Virus record (IMG/VR): IMGVR_UViG_3300044966_001084
Span: 1 to 26,605 of that record
From: a virus
Direction: 5' to 3' (one strand)
Length of the DNA: 26,605 nt
Below the pieces are notes generated by a model. That model had not been told where the DNA came from and searched no databases. It saw only the letters and a program-made list of their open reading frames with translations. Shown here piece after piece: positions 7,171-13,663 of this stretch; positions within the stretch are counted from its first letter, which is position 1, and each line of letters starts with the position of its first letter. A program made the translations under genes and the position numbers.

Positions 7171-7335
7171 TTACTCTTCGTTATTTTCTGAAACTTCTTG
7201 TTGTTGTGCTTGAACTTGTGGGATTGCTTGTTGTTTAATTTTCTCAACAAGTTCTGTTACTTGTGCGTAGGGCATTTGTCCTAGTGCAGTTAATACGCCA
7301 TTCACTTCAGCAATTTCAAGGTTTAGATTAATCAT
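7171..7335 (-). CDS. small conserved phage protein (54 aa)
   Basis: 54 residues: L-N-L-E-I-A-E-V-N-G-V-L-x-x-L-G-Q-M-P-Y-x-Q-V, then a helix and a Gln/Glu-rich tail. This helix-turn (EVNxVLxxLG.(L/M)PYxxV) is frequent in small virion-adjacent phage proteins; function unknown. Strong TTGGAG site before the ATG. First gene of the leftward adhesin operon. Confidence 0.8.
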   Translation of the reverse strand: MINLNLEIAEVNGVLTALGQMPYAQVTELVEKIKQQAIPQVQAQQQEVSENNEE

Positions 7336-7386
7336 AGTTTTCTCCAATAAAAATAATAAACAAGAAGGAATTTGTTCCTCTTGGTT

Positions 7387-7394
7387 TATTTATA
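7387..7394 (-). promoter_or_regulatory. T4-type late promoter, leftward
   Basis: TATAAATA on the minus strand, back to back with the rightward one at 7401-7408. The transcript leader can fold into a long imperfect hairpin (7352-7390: AATAAAC-CAAGA / TCTTG-TTTATT) whose left arm begins inside the promoter. Confidence 0.8.
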
Positions 7395-7400
7395 TTTTTT

Positions 7401-7408
7401 TATAAATA
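7401..7408 (+). promoter_or_regulatory. T4-type late promoter, rightward
   Basis: TATAAATA. AATACTT (7405-7411) can pair with AAGGTATT (7425-7432), which holds the AAGG ribosome-binding element of the next gene. The predicted start (~7414) is in the loop. Confidence 0.85.
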
Positions 7409-7438
7409 CTTTAATCAAAACAATAAGGTATTTCTGGA

Positions 7439-8365
7439 ATGAAAACGTTTAAAGAATTAAGAAAAGAAATTACAGAAGCAAGTAATGTTTCTGTTATTGG
7501 TAGTTCTGTTGATACTCCTGCTAGAATGAAATTGAGTCAAAGAAGATCAGCAAAAATGGCATTACCAAAAGCAAGAAATTCTCAATTGAGATTGTCTGGA
7601 CCAACTTCTTCTGTTGCTGGAAAGTCTTCTGCATTAAGGTCTGCGCAAACCGTTGCAAGAGGAGTTGCTCCTGTTGCATCAATGGTTTCTGGTTCTAGCG
7701 AATTTAAAAGCGGAACAAATGTTCCTGGTAATGCAAAACTTTCTGATAGGTTTTCTTCCCTTAGAAAGAGCGTAGAGAAAGGTGCTGCAACTGGGGTGGG
7801 TTATGGCGCTCTTACTGGAAAACCCAAAAATGCAATGGCGAGCGGGATATTAGGTGGTATTTCTGGAGGGGTTTCTAATGCATTCGGACAATTAGCGCAA
7901 CAGAAAGCAGAAAAGAATTTAAAAAGTGTCAATAGAGCGGTAACTCCAGCAGAATTAGAGAAGAGAAAACAAGAAAAATCTCAATTAAATAAAAATACAA
8001 GTTTTGATAAAAAACTTGATACTTCTGGTGATAAACTAAACGCCGCTTTGGGAAGACCAGAACAAAAGCAACAACAAACCTCAGAAATAAGAAATATTGG
8101 AAAGAATTCAGTACCTTCTTCTGGGTCTGCATCAAAAGAAAGAATGCAGACTAAACCACAACCTGTCGTTAAGAAGACCATACCTTCCGGTCAACCAAAA
8201 CAGAAAACCTCTAGTTCTTCAAATGATGCTTTTATGGCAGATTTAAGAGCAAGCGCTGCAAAGATGAAAGATGCAACCGCATCAGCAGCAAAAGAAACCG
8301 GAAAAATGAAATCCGCTGCTGGAAAGTTTTCTGGTTCGTTTTCCGGTTCTGGACCTCAACTGTAA
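7439..8365 (+). CDS. low-complexity protein with capsid-targeting-type N-terminus
   Basis: 308 residues, strongly basic and rich in Ser, Lys, Ala and Gly. Residues 1-13 (MKTFKELRKEITE) followed by Ala closely resemble the T4 capsid-targeting sequence MKTYQEFIAE and end with a gp21-type site I-T-E|A. Residues ~120-155 are Gly/Ala-rich with GxxxG spacing (GAATGVGYGALTGK, ASGILGGISGG) and could be membrane-active. The C-terminal third is Ser/Lys/Gln low complexity. Expressed from the late promoter at 7401. Inference: a protein packed in the head with DNA and perhaps delivered to the host. Paired with the similar downstream gene. Confidence 0.75.
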   Translation: MKTFKELRKEITEASNVSVIGSSVDTPARMKLSQRRSAKMALPKARNSQLRLSGPTSSVAGKSSALRSAQTVARGVAPVASMVSGSSEFKSGTNVPGNAKLSDRFSSLRKSVEKGAATGVGYGALTGKPKNAMASGILGGISGGVSNAFGQLAQQKAEKNLKSVNRAVTPAELEKRKQEKSQLNKNTSFDKKLDTSGDKLNAALGRPEQKQQQTSEIRNIGKNSVPSSGSASKERMQTKPQPVVKKTIPSGQPKQKTSSSSNDAFMADLRASAAKMKDATASAAKETGKMKSAAGKFSGSFSGSGPQL

Positions 8366-8377
8366 GGGTTATAAAAA

Positions 8378-9547
8378 ATGAAATCGTACAAAGAATTTAA
8401 GCAACAAATAGAAGAATCTTCAAGAAAGGTAAAGGCAAAGGTTTCTTCTGCTTCAATGGATAGACTTGCCCAGCAAATGGGTCAATCTATTGGTGCTGGG
8501 TCTTCATCTGCAAACTTGCCTGCTGTTTCTTCTAGACCGCAAAATCTACCAACGCAAACAGTTTCTCCACCACAAACAACTAATCTTCCAGCAACAACAA
8601 ACCAAACTGCTCCGAAACCACAAAACGGTTCTGTAACAGAACCGAAAACAACAACTTCCTCTTCGACGAGAGTTGTTCCAAAAACAAAAACGTCAGGAGT
8701 TTTGGATAAATTATCAAAAATAGGAAGAGTAGCAAATATCGCTTCTTTAACGCTCACTCCAAGCGAATTGGGTAATGCGGAAGAAGATCCAGAATATCAA
8801 AAACAAATGCAAAAACATAGAGAAGCAAATCCAACTTCTTCTATGGGACCAAAACAAAGAACAAGATATTTACAAAATAACAAACCGTTAGAAGGGGATT
8901 ATATTCCAAAACAAAAAACAGGAACTGGGGTTTCGACGAAACCCAAAACGGGAAAAACAATTGATGTTGAACCAGAAACAAAAAAACAAACATCAACTTC
9001 TTTGGAAAGAATTAAAAAACTAAAATTTGATAGAGATCAAAGAGAAAAAAGGGCGCAAGAATTAAAACAAAACACACAAACAAAAACTGATACTAAAACA
9101 AAAACTGATACTAAAACAAAAGCGCAAGTTGCGCCACCTCCACCAAAAGGTGGTATTGGTGGAAAACCTCCTGGCGGAGGAAAACCCCCATTTGCTGGTC
9201 CTCCTGCGGGAGGAGGACCAAATGCAGCATCCAAACCCTTTGCTGCTGTTGATCCAAATGTTGATCCAAATAAAGATGGAGGTTTTGTTACCGCTGGAGT
9301 TTCAAAAGGTCCAAGCGGAGAATTAAGAACAGTAAACGTTTCCAGGGGTAAGGTAGATTCCCTTGCAATGCCGCACAAAAATACTGGATTAGACATACCG
9401 TTACAAAAAGCAAAAAATGTTGATTATGTTAAACCACAAGATTGGAAACAAGCATCATCAAAACAAATAACTGGCGTTAAACTTCCTCCACAGGGAACCA
9501 AAGAAAGGGATGATGCTCTTGCGAAAATGGGGTATAAGAAATTTTAA
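8378..9547 (+). CDS. Pro/Lys-rich protein with capsid-targeting-type N-terminus
   Basis: 389 residues. Residues 1-13 (MKSYKEFKQQIEE) followed by Ser match the capsid-targeting plan plus a gp21-type site I-E-E|S. Residues 40-110 are Pro/Thr/Gln-rich. Around residue 230 a short tandem repeat of TKTDTK units occurs. Residues 249-285 are a Pro/Gly stretch (APPPPKGG, KPPGGGKPP). The last ~100 residues look folded (DVDPNK/VTAGVSK/ the LPPQGTKERDDALAKMGYKKF end). Starts 12 bases after the upstream paired gene, so co-transcribed. Inference: head-internal protein. Confidence 0.72.
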   Translation: MKSYKEFKQQIEESSRKVKAKVSSASMDRLAQQMGQSIGAGSSSANLPAVSSRPQNLPTQTVSPPQTTNLPATTNQTAPKPQNGSVTEPKTTTSSSTRVVPKTKTSGVLDKLSKIGRVANIASLTLTPSELGNAEEDPEYQKQMQKHREANPTSSMGPKQRTRYLQNNKPLEGDYIPKQKTGTGVSTKPKTGKTIDVEPETKKQTSTSLERIKKLKFDRDQREKRAQELKQNTQTKTDTKTKTDTKTKAQVAPPPPKGGIGGKPPGGGKPPFAGPPAGGGPNAASKPFAAVDPNVDPNKDGGFVTAGVSKGPSGELRTVNVSRGKVDSLAMPHKNTGLDIPLQKAKNVDYVKPQDWKQASSKQITGVKLPPQGTKERDDALAKMGYKKF

Positions 9548-9574
9548 TATATAATATTTTAATGACTTTAATAT

Positions 9575-9721
9575 ATGACTAACAGATACATTCCAAACGA
9601 AGAAGACAAAAAGAAGATGGCTGAAGAAATAGCCAGAACAGCTTCTTTTCTTAATAAGAAACCGCAAAGGCAGGGAAGCAATCAGAAACTGGAAGATTAT
9701 CAGAAACCTGATAAAAAGTGA
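9575..9721 (+). CDS. small basic protein (48 aa)
   Basis: 48 residues, Lys/Gln/Glu-rich, no domain recognised. Overlaps the following gene by GTGA. Weak ribosome-binding site, 27 bases after the upstream stop; coupling to the operon is likely. Confidence 0.6.
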   Translation: MTNRYIPNEEDKKKMAEEIARTASFLNKKPQRQGSNQKLEDYQKPDKK

Positions 9722-10038
9722 TTGGATATACTCCCGAAATAAAAACTATCTATAATAGGTTAAAAGGTTCTGCTAAATCTCGCGGAATACCTTTTAACCT
9801 ATCCATAACAGACCTTAATAATCTAACCTATCCTATTACATGTCCTATTTTAGGAATTCCTATTAAATTTAATAGGAATAAAGCAGAAGATAATTCTATT
9901 TCTATAGATAGAATAGATTCTACAAAGGGATATGAAATAGATAATATTATTGTAATTTCTTTAAAGGCGAATAAACTTAAAAGTAATGCTTCAAAAGAAG
10001 AATTACAAAAACTATCTGAATTTTATAAAAACCTTTAG
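9718..10038 (+). CDS. HNH/endonuclease VII-like protein
   Basis: 106 residues from a GTG overlapping the previous stop. The core C-P-I-L-G-I-P (41-47), S-I-S-I-D-R-I-D-S-T-K-G-Y (59-71), then I-I-V-I-S-x-K-A-N-x-x-K-S-x-A (76-91) is the signature of small phage HNH-type nucleases (C-P-x-L-G...D-R-I-D-x-x-K-G-Y...N-V-x-V-I-S...N-x-x-K). The second half of the usual zinc-binding pair is reduced: only one Cys is present. May be a free-standing homing-type nuclease or a host-DNA nuclease. Convergent with the next gene; the stop codons overlap by four bases. Confidence 0.75.
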   Translation: MIGYTPEIKTIYNRLKGSAKSRGIPFNLSITDLNNLTYPITCPILGIPIKFNRNKAEDNSISIDRIDSTKGYEIDNIIVISLKANKLKSNASKEELQKLSEFYKNL

Positions 10039-10298
10039 TATTCTTTAATCTTTAAGATTAAATCTCCTTCGCCTTTAATTATTCTGTGCCAAGTTTCTTT
10101 TTGGACAGGATATACTTTATCTATTTCTAATTTTATTGGGAGTTGATTATCAATTTGTAATTCCCAATCTTCTCCAGAAACAGCTGTTATTAACCTATCT
10201 TTTTTATCTTTGTGCCAATAGAAATCGTTGGAATCAAATGTAGAATCAAATATTCTTAGAGTGTGATCTGGTTGTTCTTCATCAATATATGGTAGCAT
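10035..10298 (-). CDS. cupin-like small protein
   Basis: 87 residues. The pattern Y-W-H-K-D-K-x-D-R (27-35), ...E-L-Q-I-D-N-x-L-P-I-x-L-x-x-x-K-x-Y-x-(I/V)-x-x-x-x-W-H-R-I-I-K-G is a small single-domain cupin-type beta barrel with candidate metal ligands His29 and the His of WHR. ATG 10298 is favoured because the upstream stop is TGA followed by T-ATG, the same coupling seen at three other junctions here; a GTG at 10313 with AGGTAG before it is an alternative adding five residues. Ligand unknown. Confidence 0.65.
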   Translation of the reverse strand: MLPYIDEEQPDHTLRIFDSTFDSNDFYWHKDKKDRLITAVSGEDWELQIDNQLPIKLEIDKVYPVQKETWHRIIKGEGDLILKIKEY

Positions 10299-10299
10299 A

Positions 10300-10842
10300 T
10301 CACCAATATCCACTTCTACCTGCTGGCGTTTTTGCCATATACTTATTCACCCTACACGCCCAATACCCAGGAGAAGTCTTATCTGTTTTATCTGAGCAAT
10401 TATGTCTTGCAGCAAATGCCTTTTTCCTTTCTGGGTTATCGTACTTGACAGTCAATCCAGTAGTATCACCAAAAGCAACCTTCTTAATATTCCCTGACTT
10501 TGGGTCTCTTACGTGAACATAAAATTTCTTAGGTCCGCCCCTTTTCGGTTTATTTAATTCTGGAGTTTCTTCTTCAATAATTAAATCTAACGGAACCATT
10601 TCATTTTCATACATCGCAAATTCGCCCAAATCGGAATTAATTAACTCTAATTCGTATTCAGAATAGTTATAGCCTTCGAGTAAATTCTTATTATAATATT
10701 CTCTCAGAGTATGAATAAATTCAAAATACATTTCTGATCCATACCTAAAAACGCAATCGTCGAAAGGGATGTTATTTTCTAAATGATATTGGAACGCTTC
10801 TGAAATTATATTTTCTGATAAATGTTCTTTAAATTGTTTCAT
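10300..10842 (-). CDS. capsid-targeted-type protein with C-terminal ARHNC...YWACR domain
   Basis: 180 residues in two parts. Residues 1-15 (MKQFKEHLSENIISE) followed by Ala match the capsid-targeting plan with a gp21-type I-S-E|A site. Residues ~100-180 hold a domain common in tailed-phage structural genes: K-K-x-x-F-G-D, then V-K-x-D-N-P-E-R-(K)-x-x-F-x-A-R-H-N-C, and D-K-T-x-P-G-Y-W-A-C-R. The conserved His/Cys residues could bind metal. Overlaps the thermonuclease stop by ATGA. Late-transcribed through the promoter at 11709. Inference: virion internal protein. Confidence 0.78.
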   Translation of the reverse strand: MKQFKEHLSENIISEAFQYHLENNIPFDDCVFRYGSEMYFEFIHTLREYYNKNLLEGYNYSEYELELINSDLGEFAMYENEMVPLDLIIEEETPELNKPKRGGPKKFYVHVRDPKSGNIKKVAFGDTTGLTVKYDNPERKKAFAARHNCSDKTDKTSPGYWACRVNKYMAKTPAGRSGYW

Positions 10843-11252
10843 TTATTGCACCAAGATTGCTTTTTACCGCCATAATAAGGTCTAGCGAATTTCTTTTCTA
10901 TTAAGGAATCTGATATACTTTTACCATCAAGATAAATTTGCCCCAACCATCTACCATACTTATCGTAACCAACAATCTTTACTTGTTGCTTTTTACTTTT
11001 CTTAATTAAACTTTCAACGTATTTCTTTGCTTCTTCTCCAAGTATTGCTTCGCTACCACAATTTGCCCAACGGTTTATGTTTGGAGTATCTACATTAGAT
11101 AATCTCATTGGCATTTGTTTTTTTAATGGTGCGGGCATGAATGGAGCGGATACTAAAATCGTATCTGCATCTATAATTCTCAAAATTTTAATTTGTTCTT
11201 CTGAATAACTATTGATTGGAAGAAATATTAGTAGTGCTAGTAGGAGTTTCAT
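10839..11252 (-). CDS. secreted thermonuclease (SNase-like)
   Basis: 137 residues. Residues 1-17 are a signal peptide, so the protein is periplasmic or secreted. The SNase fold motifs are D-A-D-T (28-31), R-L-S-N-V-D-T-P (50-57) and Y-D-K-Y-G-R-W-L-G (96-104). Relative to staphylococcal nuclease, Asp21, Arg35, Asp40, Thr41 and Arg87 are kept (Asp30, Arg50, Asp55, Thr56, Arg101), but the general-base Glu43 position is Asn58. Two or three Cys could form disulfides. Such enzymes cut DNA or RNA. In a phage a periplasmic nuclease could act on incoming competing DNA or on host debris; this is inference. Activity may be altered by the Glu-to-Asn change. Confidence 0.85.
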   Translation of the reverse strand: MKLLLALLIFLPINSYSEEQIKILRIIDADTILVSAPFMPAPLKKQMPMRLSNVDTPNINRWANCGSEAILGEEAKKYVESLIKKSKKQQVKIVGYDKYGRWLGQIYLDGKSISDSLIEKKFARPYYGGKKQSWCNK

Positions 11253-11370
11253 TATTTTTTAATTCCTTGTCTTTTCTAAAAATTGAGTCATAGTTATCAT
11301 AATATTTTTTTGAACTTGTTTTTGTCTGGATTTTATCTCCAGTAATCGGATTGGTTGCAGTTTTTCCCAT
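11209..11370 (-). CDS. small conserved phage protein (53 aa)
   Basis: 53 residues: M-G-K-T-A-T-N-P-I-T-G-D-K-I-x-T-K, ...Y-x-D-N-Y-D-x-I-F. This N-P-x-T-G-x-x-(I/L)...Y-x-x-x-(Y/F)-D-x-I-F layout recurs in short phage proteins of unknown role. AAAGGATAAT precedes the ATG. Its 3' end overlaps the thermonuclease gene by 44 bases in another frame, and its start follows the upstream stop as TAA-T-ATG. Confidence 0.7.
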   Translation of the reverse strand: MGKTATNPITGDKIQTKTSSKKYYDNYDSIFRKDKELKNNETPTSTTNISSNQ

Positions 11371-11371
11371 A

Positions 11372-11452
11372 TTATCCTTTAATTTTTAATATTATCGCAG
11401 AACTGAGTAATATTGCAATAAAAATTAATGCTTCAATTACCAAACGTTTCAT
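11372..11452 (-). CDS. single-span membrane peptide (26 aa)
   Basis: 26 residues, MKRLVIEA then a hydrophobic span and a K-x-K-G end; stop directly coupled (TAA-T-ATG) to the next gene. The start lacks a clear Shine-Dalgarno. Supported mainly by gene packing. Confidence 0.55.
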   Translation of the reverse strand: MKRLVIEALIFIAILLSSAIILKIKG

Positions 11453-11459
11453 GTATTTA

Positions 11460-11675
11460 TTAAAGGTATTCTTCTTTTGGAGCGTTTGCTGGGATAGGGT
11501 TTGTTATAGTACCATATTCACAAGTAACGTCTTGTATTTGCCTTATTTTCTTTTGTGCCTTTTTAGCGAATTGCTTTTGAACCTTAATACATTCTTCTTT
11601 TGATTTCATTTCTTTAACCAACAATTCGTCAGAATTTGCAACAGTGATAACCAAAAACCAAGACAATATTTCCAT
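11460..11675 (-). CDS. small exported protein (71 aa)
   Basis: 71 residues. Residues 1-14 (MEILSWFLVITVAN) are a short hydrophobic leader. The rest is a Lys-rich helix (EECIKVQKQFAKKAQKK) with two Cys (29 and 52) that could pair in the periplasm. First gene of the leftward operon from the late promoter at 11709; the start codon itself lies in the right arm of the leader stem (see promoter). No family recognised. Confidence 0.7.
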   Translation of the reverse strand: MEILSWFLVITVANSDELLVKEMKSKEECIKVQKQFAKKAQKKIRQIQDVTCEYGTITNPIPANAPKEEYL

Positions 11676-11708
11676 ATAAATTCCTATAATGTTGGGGAGA
11701 GTTTTTAC

Positions 11709-11716
11709 TATTTATA
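11709..11716 (-). promoter_or_regulatory. T4-type late promoter, leftward
   Basis: TATAAATA on the minus strand. TATAAAT can pair with ATTTATA (11674-11680), which covers the first bases of the ATG of the next gene, so RNA reading through from upstream would hide the start codon and RNA starting here would not. Confidence 0.8.
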
Positions 11717-11734
11717 CGCTAAGAACTATTTAAT

Positions 11735-11742
11735 TATAAATA
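11735..11742 (+). promoter_or_regulatory. T4-type late promoter, rightward
   Basis: TATAAATA followed by CTCTC-ATTTA-GAGAG (11743-11757). The predicted start (~11748) is the first base of the loop, so only read-through RNA forms the hairpin that contains the GAGAGG ribosome-binding site. Confidence 0.88.
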
Positions 11743-11766
11743 CTCTCATTTAGAGAGGTGAATGAT

Positions 11767-12006
11767 ATGTCGTTAAAATCTACTATTATATCAAGTTTTG
11801 CAAAAATCGTTTTAGGTTCTTCTTTATTTGACCGCATTAAAGCGACTGTACTTAGGGTTGATGGAGACGATATTCCTGGTTCGGAAAAACGTGATGCTGT
11901 TGTTAATGAGTTAAGAATTATAGGAATTAGCGCCGCGAGTTATTTAATTAATCTTGGAATAGAACTGGCTGTTGCATGGTTACGAACACAAGCAGACAAA
12001 AAATAA
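11767..12006 (+). CDS. small membrane protein of the lysis cassette
   Basis: 79 residues. The N-terminal helix (STIISSFAKIVLGSSLFDRIK) is amphipathic; residues ~50-72 (IIGISAASYLINLGIELAVAWL) form one membrane span. A conserved-looking V-x-G-D-D-I-P-G-S-E-K-R-D turn lies between them. ATG 11767 is preferred over GTG 11758, which lies within the GAGAGGTG ribosome-binding site. First of four closely packed genes ending in an Rz1-type lipoprotein; a holin, antiholin or holin partner is the likeliest role by context. Confidence 0.65.
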   Translation: MSLKSTIISSFAKIVLGSSLFDRIKATVLRVDGDDIPGSEKRDAVVNELRIIGISAASYLINLGIELAVAWLRTQADKK

Positions 12007-12017
12007 GGGAAACTATA

Positions 12018-12299
12018 ATGGCAAACAAACCCTCAAATAAAAAATCTATAAAAGTAGAAGAAACCGTTATTGTTGAAGAATCTCCCGAAGTTGTGGTTAA
12101 AAGAATAATTTTTTCTAAAACTATCTGGGTTAATTTAATTGCATTTTTGTGTTTTGCTTTAGAAAAGCGGTATGGATTTCTTATTGACCCAGATTTACAG
12201 TTACAAATATTATCTCTGATTAATATATGTCTCAGATTTGTCACTAAAGAACCTATTGCCTGGGGTGGTGAAAATGGAAATTCTAAGGAAGCTTCTTGA
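12018..12299 (+). CDS. putative holin
   Basis: 93 residues. The plan is a charged cytoplasmic N-terminus (~30 residues), S-K-T-I-W-V-N-L-I-A-F-L with a membrane span, a short loop with D-P-D-L-Q-L-Q-I-L-S-L-I-N-I, a second hydrophobic helix, then R-F-V-T-K-E-P-I-A. The S-K-T-x-W-x-N...P-x-x-Q...(V/I)N(I/V)...R-x-x-T-K-x-P-I pattern is that of small phage holins in tailed phages. Good AAGGGA before the ATG. The following gene overlaps its end by 26 bases. Confidence 0.72.
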   Translation: MANKPSNKKSIKVEETVIVEESPEVVVKRIIFSKTIWVNLIAFLCFALEKRYGFLIDPDLQLQILSLINICLRFVTKEPIAWGGENGNSKEAS

Positions 12300-12471
12300 A
12301 ATTATCTACGAATTTCTAGAACAAAGAAAAACGTCTAAAGTAGAAAAACAAGAAGTAGAAAAGGTTCAAATAGAACAAAAAGAAAAGGTTGAAAAAAACC
12401 TAAAAGAACGTAAGAAACAAACCGTTAAAAAACCAAAAAAGGAAGATTTTTTCAATGATGAGAATTGGTAA
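12274..12471 (+). CDS. charged helical protein between holin and Rz1-like gene
   Basis: 65 residues: an amphipathic N-terminal helix (MEILRKLLEIIYEFLEQ), then a Lys/Glu/Gln-rich coiled-coil-like stretch and a basic end. It overlaps both neighbours (holin by 26 bases, lipoprotein by 17), in the place where an Rz-type inner-membrane spanin usually lies, but it has no proper transmembrane span, so it is not a typical i-spanin. GGTGGTG serves as ribosome-binding site. Confidence 0.6.
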   Translation: MEILRKLLEIIYEFLEQRKTSKVEKQEVEKVQIEQKEKVEKNLKERKKQTVKKPKKEDFFNDENW

Positions 12472-12709
12472 ATATATTATACTTGTATTGTTATTAACCG
12501 GGTGCGCCCCAAAACCTTCCGAACGGGTTGTTTATGTGACTACTCCTCTTAATTTACCCCCTAAACCAGAATTACAAAAAGTTAGATCGGATAGTTTGGT
12601 TTGTGTTGATGATGAAACTAAATGGGCTTTACTAAAAAGAGATGTAGCCATAAAAAACTACATCTCTGAATTAGAAACGATCATTAATTCTACAAAGTCA
12701 GAAAAATAA
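12455..12709 (+). CDS. Rz1-like outer-membrane lipoprotein (o-spanin)
   Basis: 84 residues. Signal peptide with lipobox L-L-T-G-C gives a lipid-modified Cys at residue 17. It is followed by a Pro-rich segment (V-Y-V-T-T-P-L-N-L-P-P-K-P) and a helical end with conserved-looking C-V-D-D, L-L-K-R-D and I-S-E-L-E. This is the form of Rz1-type spanin components, which with an inner-membrane partner disrupt the outer membrane at lysis of Gram-negative hosts. Two ATG codons in tandem (12455, 12458); GGAAG lies upstream. Its 3' end overlaps a convergent gene by 12 bases. Confidence 0.75.
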   Translation: MMRIGKYIILVLLLTGCAPKPSERVVYVTTPLNLPPKPELQKVRSDSLVCVDDETKWALLKRDVAIKNYISELETIINSTKSEK

Positions 12710-12874
12710 CATTTTATCTTTTCTTAGTTGTAGGGTTAGTTCTCTCATTCTTGACCAATCTTCGACGGTCATAACTCCTTGTTTCCTTTCTATTACAGAA
12801 ATTGTATAATTGATCGCGAAAAACCAACCAAACCAAACTCCAAGAATTAAACCGAAAAAGATCCCAAACTTCAT
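12698..12874 (-). CDS. small membrane protein (58 aa)
   Basis: 58 residues. Residues 3-22 (FGIFFGLILGVWFGWFFAIN) form a Gly/Trp/Phe-rich membrane span, followed by a charged cytoplasmic helix. The ATG at 12874 is chosen because it follows the upstream stop as TGA-T-ATG; an in-frame ATG at 12934 would overlap the upstream gene by 59 bases. Its 3' end crosses the convergent o-spanin gene by 12 bases. Possible lysis-related role by location only. Confidence 0.65.
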   Translation of the reverse strand: MKFGIFFGLILGVWFGWFFAINYTISVIERKQGVMTVEDWSRMRELTLQLRKDKMLFF

Positions 12875-12875
12875 A

Positions 12876-13115
12876 TCAACTAATTGTTTTCCAAGAAATG
12901 ATTGAATCGTTTTTAAACGCCCGCCAACCTTCATCTTCTATAGACCATACAGCAGTAACGTTTTGATTTACCTTTTTGCTGGTGGCGGTTGTTTCTGACC
13001 TTTCTGGTAATAGGGATTCTTGTAAAGTGGCAGTCATTACCCTAGTGCTACCATCAGATTTAGTAAATACTATTTCTACCAAATCGTTCTTTAATGCTGT
13101 ATATAGTTCATCCAT
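12876..13115 (-). CDS. WYL_2/DUF2693-like Sm-like phage protein
   Basis: 79 residues. M-D-E-L-Y-x-A-L-K-x-D-x-V-E-I-V-F-T-K-S-D-G-S-T-R-V-M-T-A-T-L, then L-L-P-E...V-A-V-W-x-x-x-x-x-G-W-R-A-F-x-x-D-S-I. This is the layout of the small T4-like family (formerly DUF2693) predicted to form an SH3/Sm-like barrel with T-K-x-D-G-x-x-R and G-W-R-x-F signatures. Function unknown; such folds often bind nucleic acid. Overlaps the upstream gene by eight bases. Confidence 0.78.
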   Translation of the reverse strand: MDELYTALKNDLVEIVFTKSDGSTRVMTATLQESLLPERSETTATSKKVNQNVTAVWSIEDEGWRAFKNDSIISWKTIS

Positions 13116-13281
13116 TGTTTAATACCCTATCAATAATGTGTTCTGCAATCCCGAACGTTGAAAACGGACCTTGTGGTACTGGTCCCTTGCTCCAATTAGG
13201 AAGCATAGGGACAACGTAACCTTTGCTGGTTTGTTGAATCAGAAAGCCACGGTACACCTTTGAAAAATATTTGTCGCTCAT
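13108..13281 (-). CDS. small hypothetical protein (57 aa)
   Basis: 57 residues, starting MSDKYFSKVYRGFLI, rich in aromatic residues and ending in a helix (AEHIIDRVLNNG). CGGAGAC precedes the ATG. It lies about 50 bases downstream of the early promoter at 13331-13359. An upstream in-frame ATG at 13413 would cross that promoter and is rejected. Function not recognised. Confidence 0.7.
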   Translation of the reverse strand: MSDKYFSKVYRGFLIQQTSKGYVVPMLPNWSKGPVPQGPFSTFGIAEHIIDRVLNNG

Positions 13282-13330
13282 TGCAGTCTCCGAGTGAAAA
13301 AATAAGGTTAAAATTCCCAACTTCAAGATA

Positions 13331-13359
13331 ATTTTACCCTTATCGCAACAGGAAGTAAA
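13331..13359 (-). promoter_or_regulatory. early-type promoter, leftward
   Basis: GCTTTACTTC: TTTACT (13354-13359), 17 bases, GGG-TAAAAT (13331-13336). Confidence 0.7.
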
Positions 13360-13364
13360 GCGTC

Positions 13365-13607
13365 TCATTTTTTGTAATATTTTCCGTAGTTGGTTTTCAG
13401 AACCACAATACAACCATCATATAGTTCGAAATTTGGTGCATCTTTTGCTTTTTCTATTTTTTTAAGAAGAAAATTAAATTCCTCTTGTAGTTGTTCTGGA
13501 ATATTGTACCTTTCCTTTCTTAGGATTTGTTGGTTCAGCAAATCTCTTAAATGCTTTCCGAACTTTGATTTGTTCTCTGTATTCTCTTTCTCTTTCGAGA
13601 AGTTCAT
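13365..13607 (-). CDS. hypothetical protein overlapping the gene at 13474-13662
   Basis: 80 residues, charged helix (KEKENTENKSKFGKHLRDLL) then a C-terminal strand region (LYDGCIVVLKTNYGKYYKK). GAGGAAAA lies before the ATG at 13607. The first 134 bases are shared, in another frame, with the gene at 13474-13662. Both frames have good ribosome-binding sites and plausible composition, so this looks like a true out-of-frame overlap; alternatively the real start is a non-ATG codon further in. Confidence 0.5.
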   Translation of the reverse strand: MNFSKEKENTENKSKFGKHLRDLLNQQILRKERYNIPEQLQEEFNFLLKKIEKAKDAPNFELYDGCIVVLKTNYGKYYKK

Positions 13608-13662
13608 CGTAATTTTCCTCATTATCCCAATCAACAAGGTTTGCTACCTTTCCGCCTTTCAT
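13474..13662 (-). CDS. small charged hypothetical protein (62 aa)
   Basis: 62 residues: acidic N-terminal half (DWDNEENYDELLEREREYRE), basic C-terminal half. CGGAGACTAAT precedes the ATG, which follows the hydrolase stop as TAA-T-ATG. Function unknown. Confidence 0.7.
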   Translation of the reverse strand: MKGGKVANLVDWDNEENYDELLEREREYREQIKVRKAFKRFAEPTNPKKGKVQYSRTTTRGI

Positions 13663-13663
13663 A